A stretch of 64,000 bases of DNA from Roseateles_B flavus (GTDB lineage Bacteria > Pseudomonadota > Gammaproteobacteria > Burkholderiales > Burkholderiaceae_C): NCBI RefSeq assembly GCF_039872765.1, contig NZ_JBDPZC010000007.1:62001-126000 (forward strand), written 5' to 3'. Below, piece after piece: positions 60,970 to 64,000 of this stretch. The notes under the pieces are model-generated. The model searched no databases. It saw only the letters and a program-made list of their open reading frames with translations, and was not told where the DNA came from. The position numbers were made by a program, and so were the translations under genes. How positions within the stretch are numbered: the first letter of the stretch is position 1; each line of letters starts with the position of its first letter.

Positions 60970-62106
60970 TCAGCCCGGAACTTTGGGCAAGGAGCGACCA
61001 GGTCCCAGCAGGCTGCGCAGGCTCGCGCATGGCCGGCTGCTGGCAGAGAGGTAGAGGGCAATGACACGCAGTTTACGGTTGCGCCGGCAAACGCAGCGAA
61101 GGCAGATCAGCAGGGGCACGGCAATCAGGGCGCCTGCCAGGCCCCACAGCCAGGCCCACAGCAGCACCGACAGGAAGACCGAGAGCGGATTGATGGCCAA
61201 GCGGCTGCCGATCAGCCAGGGGCTGACCAGATTGCTCTCGAGGGCATGGATGGACAGGAAAGCGGCCGCCGGCAGCAGCAGCTGCAGGCCCTGCGCATCG
61301 GTCATGGCGCCGGCCAGGGCGAGGGCCGCCGCGGCGACCCACGGCCCGATGTAGGGGATGAAGTTCAGCAGGGCCGCGGCCACGCCCCACAGGCCTGGGT
61401 TGGGCAGGTCCAGCAGGCTCAGAGCCAGGGCGGTGGCGAGGCCCACGCCGAGATTGATCAGGCTGAGGGTCAGCACATAGCGCGAGAGGTCGCGCTGCAC
61501 GGCGCGCAGCCCGCCCAGCACCACGGCCCGCAGGCGGGGACGTGCCGGCAGGACCTCGAGGCAGCGCGACAGCAGCCAGTGCTCGGAGGCCAGGAGGAAG
61601 TAGAGCAGGATCACGGTGGATGCCGCCGAGAGCGTGAAGCGCACCCCTTCCGTGAGGAGCGAGCCGGTGAGGGCGACGCCCTCGCTGGCCAGCCGGGCCT
61701 TGACGGAGTCCGTCGCCTCGACGGCGCCCTGGGCCCGGCCGCTACCGCTGCGCAGGCCGGGAAACTCGCCCCGCCAGCGGTCGATGCGTGAGAGCACGCT
61801 GCCCAGGGCGCGCGGCGCGCGCTCCCACCACTGGGCCGCGGGCTCCGCCAGCAGCGCCGCCACCGTGCCGCCGGTGCCCAGCAGGGCCCCCACCAGCAGC
61901 GCGGCGCCCAGGGTCTCGGGAATGCCGTGCCGCCGCAACCGCCGCACCGCCGGCGTCAGCACAAAAGCCAGCATCAGCGCGATCACCACCGGCACCAGCA
62001 GCGACCGCGCTTCCCGCAGCAGGAAGAGCAGGGCGATGACGAACAGCCCCCCGATCGCCCATGCATTGCGCATGACGATCCAGGACGCGAGGCGTTCCGC
62101 GGGCAC
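60970..62106 (-). CDS. AI-2E family transporter
   Basis: A 378-residue membrane protein with about eight helices. It shows AIGGLFVIALLFLLREARSLLVPVVIALMLAFVLTPAVRRLRR near the start, LINLGVGLATALALSLLDLPNPGLWGVAAALLNFIPYIGPWVAA, and LESNLVSPWLIGSRLAINPLSVFLSVLLW near the end. These are the PerM/TqsA family signatures. Substrates vary and are mostly unproven. The GTG at 62106 is used; ATG 62073 (MRNAWAIGG) is an alternative. It is 36 bases after the BON gene and 35 before the kinase gene. Confidence 0.88.
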   Translation of the reverse strand: MPAERLASWIVMRNAWAIGGLFVIALLFLLREARSLLVPVVIALMLAFVLTPAVRRLRRHGIPETLGAALLVGALLGTGGTVAALLAEPAAQWWERAPRALGSVLSRIDRWRGEFPGLRSGSGRAQGAVEATDSVKARLASEGVALTGSLLTEGVRFTLSAASTVILLYFLLASEHWLLSRCLEVLPARPRLRAVVLGGLRAVQRDLSRYVLTLSLINLGVGLATALALSLLDLPNPGLWGVAAALLNFIPYIGPWVAAAALALAGAMTDAQGLQLLLPAAAFLSIHALESNLVSPWLIGSRLAINPLSVFLSVLLWAWLWGLAGALIAVPLLICLRCVCRRNRKLRVIALYLSASSRPCASLRSLLGPGRSLPKVPG

Positions 62107-62142
62107 CCAGGTTTCCTGCTGCAGACCGTTCGCCGCCGGCGC

Positions 62143-62460
62143 CTACTTCTGCGGCGTGCTGACGACGATGTTGTTGCGCACGCCCTTCACGTCGGGCACG
62201 CCCGCGGCGATGGTGCCGGCATGGTCCTTCTCGGTCTGGCTGGTGGCGAAGCCCGAAAGCTGGACCGTGCCCTTGAGCGTCTCGACATTGATGCGCATCG
62301 CGGCGACCGTCGGGTCTTCCGCCATGCGCGCCTTGACGCGGGTGGTGATGGTGGCGTCGTCCACATACTGGCCGACGGAGCTTTGACCGCTGGTGACGGC
62401 ACAACCCTGCAGACCTGCAAAGGAAAGGGCCACGGCTGCGGCAAAGAGGACATGCTTCAT
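62143..62460 (-). CDS. BON-domain lipoprotein
   Basis: A 105-residue lipoprotein with lipobox LQGC (Cys near 20) and one BON domain: SVGQYVDDATITTRVKARMAEDP, INVETLKGTVQLSGFATSQTEK, VPDVKGVRNNIVV. BON proteins of the OsmY/DolP group bind phospholipid and protect the envelope in stress. It is the first gene of an operon with the AI-2E transporter and the kinase. A sigma-54-like site and the best copy of the palindromic motif lie upstream. Confidence 0.92.
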   Translation of the reverse strand: MKHVLFAAAVALSFAGLQGCAVTSGQSSVGQYVDDATITTRVKARMAEDPTVAAMRINVETLKGTVQLSGFATSQTEKDHAGTIAAGVPDVKGVRNNIVVSTPQK

Positions 62461-62512
62461 GTGCTTGCTCCGAAGTGACGGGGTTTGCGGACAGGGCCCG
62501 CTGCCCCCCAGG

Positions 62513-62527
62513 GCAATCGCCGCGCCT
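62513..62527 (-). promoter_or_regulatory. candidate sigma-54 promoter for the BON operon
   Basis: On the minus strand AGGCGCGGCGATTGC: GGC, C at the sixth position, ten-base spacing and a perfect TTGC. Predicted start near 62501, 41 bases before the ATG. Confidence 0.5.
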
Positions 62528-62575
62528 GCCCTGCACCAGGGCTGCAGCTGGGGCCGCAGCGGACGCGAAGGAATT

Positions 62576-62592
62576 GCGGCAAGTCTTGCCGC
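62576..62592. promoter_or_regulatory. perfect palindrome GCGGCAAG-T-CTTGCCGC
   Basis: Eight-base arms with a single central base, the most symmetrical copy of the motif that recurs near the other sigma-54-like promoters. It lies 50 bases beyond the BON -24 element and about 210 bases before the rpoN one. Confidence 0.65.
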
Positions 62593-62802
62593 GAAGGCCC
62601 CCCGGGATCGGGGGTGTGGGCGCTGATCGCCCGGGCCAATGACCCTGATGGCCGCTTGTACGGCTGCTTACATGCGGGCGGCGCCTCGTGGGCAAGCGCC
62701 GCCATCTCCGTGAAATCCCAATGAATTCGCGGTGCTGCGCGAGAAAGTGCTGCGGGCAAGCGCGCCTCCCAGGCTGCGCATGGACAGCGGGCAGCGGCGG
62801 TC

Positions 62803-62817
62803 CGGCATGCAAGTTGC
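62803..62817 (+). promoter_or_regulatory. candidate sigma-54 promoter before rpoN
   Basis: CGGCATGCAAGTTGC: GGCA and TTGC with ten-base spacing. Predicted start near 62829, 32 bases before the TTG start of rpoN. It implies self-regulation. Confidence 0.55.
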
Positions 62818-62860
62818 GAGTCACCGCACATCCGTTCAATCACGTCATGGGAGTGCGCAA

Positions 62861-64000
62861 TTGATCTTCACCGAACTTCGAACCTCGCAGCGTCAGACGC
62901 AGACCCTGTCACCGCGCCTGCAGCACGCGGTCCGGCTGCTGCAGATGTCCTCGCTGGACTTCAGCGCCATGGTGCACGACATGCTGGGACGCAACCCCTT
63001 CCTGGAAACCGCCGAGGGTGCGGACGGCACCGAGGAGACCGAGCTTCCCCTGGCCCCGCCGCCCGCCGCGGAGCCCACGCCCACGGAGCTGGCCGAAGCG
63101 CCGCCGCCGGTGGAGGCCGCCGAAGCCGACCTGGCGGACGACAGGGAAATCTGGAACGCCGAGGGCGGCTCCGGCGGCAGCCGCCCGGAGGACGGCGAGT
63201 TCGGTGCCCTGGACCTCACGCCCGTCCCTCAAAGCCTCCACGACCACTTGCGCAGCCAGATCAACGTGCTGAACCTGCCCGAGCGAGACCATGTGCTGGC
63301 CTGCATCGTGGCGGAGTCGGTGGACGAAGACGGCTACCTGCGCACCCCGCTGGAGGAGCTGGCGCCCCTGAGCGGCCTGGAGCCGGCGGCGGACATGGAC
63401 GAGATGCAGATCGCCCTGAAGCGCGTGCAGTCCCTGGATCCGGCCGGCGTGGGCGCCCGCACGGTGGCCGAGAGCCTCTGGCTGCAGCTGCCGGGCATCG
63501 ACTGCGAGCACACCCGCGGCCTGGCGGAATGCATCGTGCGGGACCACATCGAGCTGCTGGCCACGCGCGACATGCCGGCCCTGGCCGAGCGCCTGGGCGT
63601 GACGCCGGCCGAGGCCGAGTCCGTCTGCCTGCGCCTGCGCCGGCTGGATCCCCGGCCGGGCTGGCGCTTCAGCAGCTCGCAGGCCGCCTACATCGTGCCG
63701 GATGTGCTGACGACGAAAGTAGGTGGCCAGTGGCGCGTGCAACTGAACCCGGCTGTCATCCCGCGGGTGCGCATGAACCAGGTCTATGCTGAGCTGTTCC
63801 AGCGTCACCGCCGTCAGGGCGACGGCGAGATGGCCAGCCATCTGCAGGAGGCGCGCTGGACCCTGCGCAACATCGACCAGCGCTTTGCGACCATCATGGA
63901 CGTGGCCGCGGCCATCGTGCGCCGCCAGCGCCATTTCCTGGAGTTCGGCGCCATGGCCATGAAGCCCCTGGGCCTCAAGGAGATCGCCGATGAGGTGGGC
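62861..64000 (+). CDS. rpoN: RNA polymerase sigma-54 factor (5' part, cut by window edge)
   Basis: 380 codons are visible and open to the edge. Region I reads TLSPRLQHAVRLLQMSSLDFSAMVHDMLGRNPFLE, the activator-responsive Gln/Leu-rich start of sigma-54. An acidic, Pro/Glu-rich region II follows (about 50-105). The core-binding region has LNLPERDHVLACIVAESVDEDGYL, LKRVQSLDPAGVGAR and RNIDQRFATIMDVAAAIVRRQRHFLEFG. The DNA-binding C-terminus is outside the window. The start appears to be TTG 62861; the nearby ATG 62847 hits a stop. Neighbours differ from the usual lptB-rpoN-hpf setting, so this may be a second, dedicated copy (inference). Confidence 0.9.
   Translation, partial: MIFTELRTSQRQTQTLSPRLQHAVRLLQMSSLDFSAMVHDMLGRNPFLETAEGADGTEETELPLAPPPAAEPTPTELAEAPPPVEAAEADLADDREIWNAEGGSGGSRPEDGEFGALDLTPVPQSLHDHLRSQINVLNLPERDHVLACIVAESVDEDGYLRTPLEELAPLSGLEPAADMDEMQIALKRVQSLDPAGVGARTVAESLWLQLPGIDCEHTRGLAECIVRDHIELLATRDMPALAERLGVTPAEAESVCLRLRRLDPRPGWRFSSSQAAYIVPDVLTTKVGGQWRVQLNPAVIPRVRMNQVYAELFQRHRRQGDGEMASHLQEARWTLRNIDQRFATIMDVAAAIVRRQRHFLEFGAMAMKPLGLKEIADEVG

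Larger units (their letters stand above)
62461..62860. other. divergent control region between BON operon and rpoN
   Basis: 400 bases without a gene. It contains two divergent sigma-54-like promoters (62513-62527 minus, 62803-62817 plus) and the perfect palindrome at 62576-62592. Confidence 0.6.

Overview
The window comes from a very GC-rich Gram-negative bacterium. The gene order cysS - DNA glycosylase - accA - tilS - lysC - tRNA-Ser, the separate hldA and hldC heptose genes, the MocR/PaiB pair and the ETF-quinone oxidoreductase all point to Burkholderiales in the Betaproteobacteria (inference from gene content and synteny). It probably lies near the Rubrivivax/Roseateles/Leptothrix group, but no marker here fixes a genus.

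Layout. 1-8.5 kb is housekeeping: two cyclophilins (one cut by the edge), a TPR protein, cysS, a 3-methyladenine glycosylase, accA, tilS, lysC, tRNA-Ser(GCU) and map. 8.6-19.5 kb is mixed metabolism and regulation: a GAF-EAL phosphodiesterase, a MocR regulator divergent from a PaiB-like gene, an acetyltransferase, ETF-QO with a palindromic operator, an SDR, yceH, a striking MFS-EAL chimera and a Cds1-type cysteine desulfhydrase. 19.5-27.4 kb holds a secreted hydrolase lipoprotein, a full five-domain cyclodextrin glucanotransferase that looks like the Bacillus/Paenibacillus enzymes, a thioredoxin-like protein, a B12-type radical SAM protein and an HU protein with a histone-H1-like tail.

27.8-56 kb is an envelope and surface-glycan region. 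It has a Gly/Tyr/Gln-rich disordered protein, at least eight glycosyltransferases, a UDP-xylose synthase, a complete ADP-heptose precursor set (gmhA, hldA, hldC, gmhB), a glycosidase-glycosyltransferase fusion, a HAD phosphatase homologue without its active site, two outer-membrane/OmpA-type genes, a hybrid histidine kinase and an NtrC-type sigma-54 activator. 56-64 kb adds an ElaB/YqjE/YqjK envelope-stress cassette, a DUF421 protein, a DUF2383 ferritin-like protein, a second hybrid kinase, an AI-2E family transporter, a BON lipoprotein and, at the right edge, a sigma-54 (rpoN) gene.

How it may work together. From 27.7 kb to the end, twelve intergenic sites match the sigma-54 -24/-12 pattern (GG-N10-GC with GGCA and TTGC elements). 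They stand before the glycan, heptose, envelope-stress and rpoN genes. A palindromic motif of the form GGCAAG-N-TTGCCGC recurs in the same intergenic regions, usually 40-50 bp beyond a -24 element, which fits an enhancer site for the sigma-54 activator. Together with the linked rpoN and activator genes this suggests a self-contained sigma-54 regulon for a heptose/xylose-containing surface polysaccharide. The parts are visible in the sequence; the regulatory link is inference.

A second, unrelated signal is an almost perfect 13-bp word, GGGTCAGGTCTTG, found at eight places (seven exact). Several copies sit at gene starts. The window also has many short tandem duplications of 11-14 bp. One of them, an 11-bp unit, frameshifts a type IB topoisomerase gene that has also lost its catalytic tyrosine. 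No CRISPR array, rRNA, prophage or intact insertion sequence was seen.
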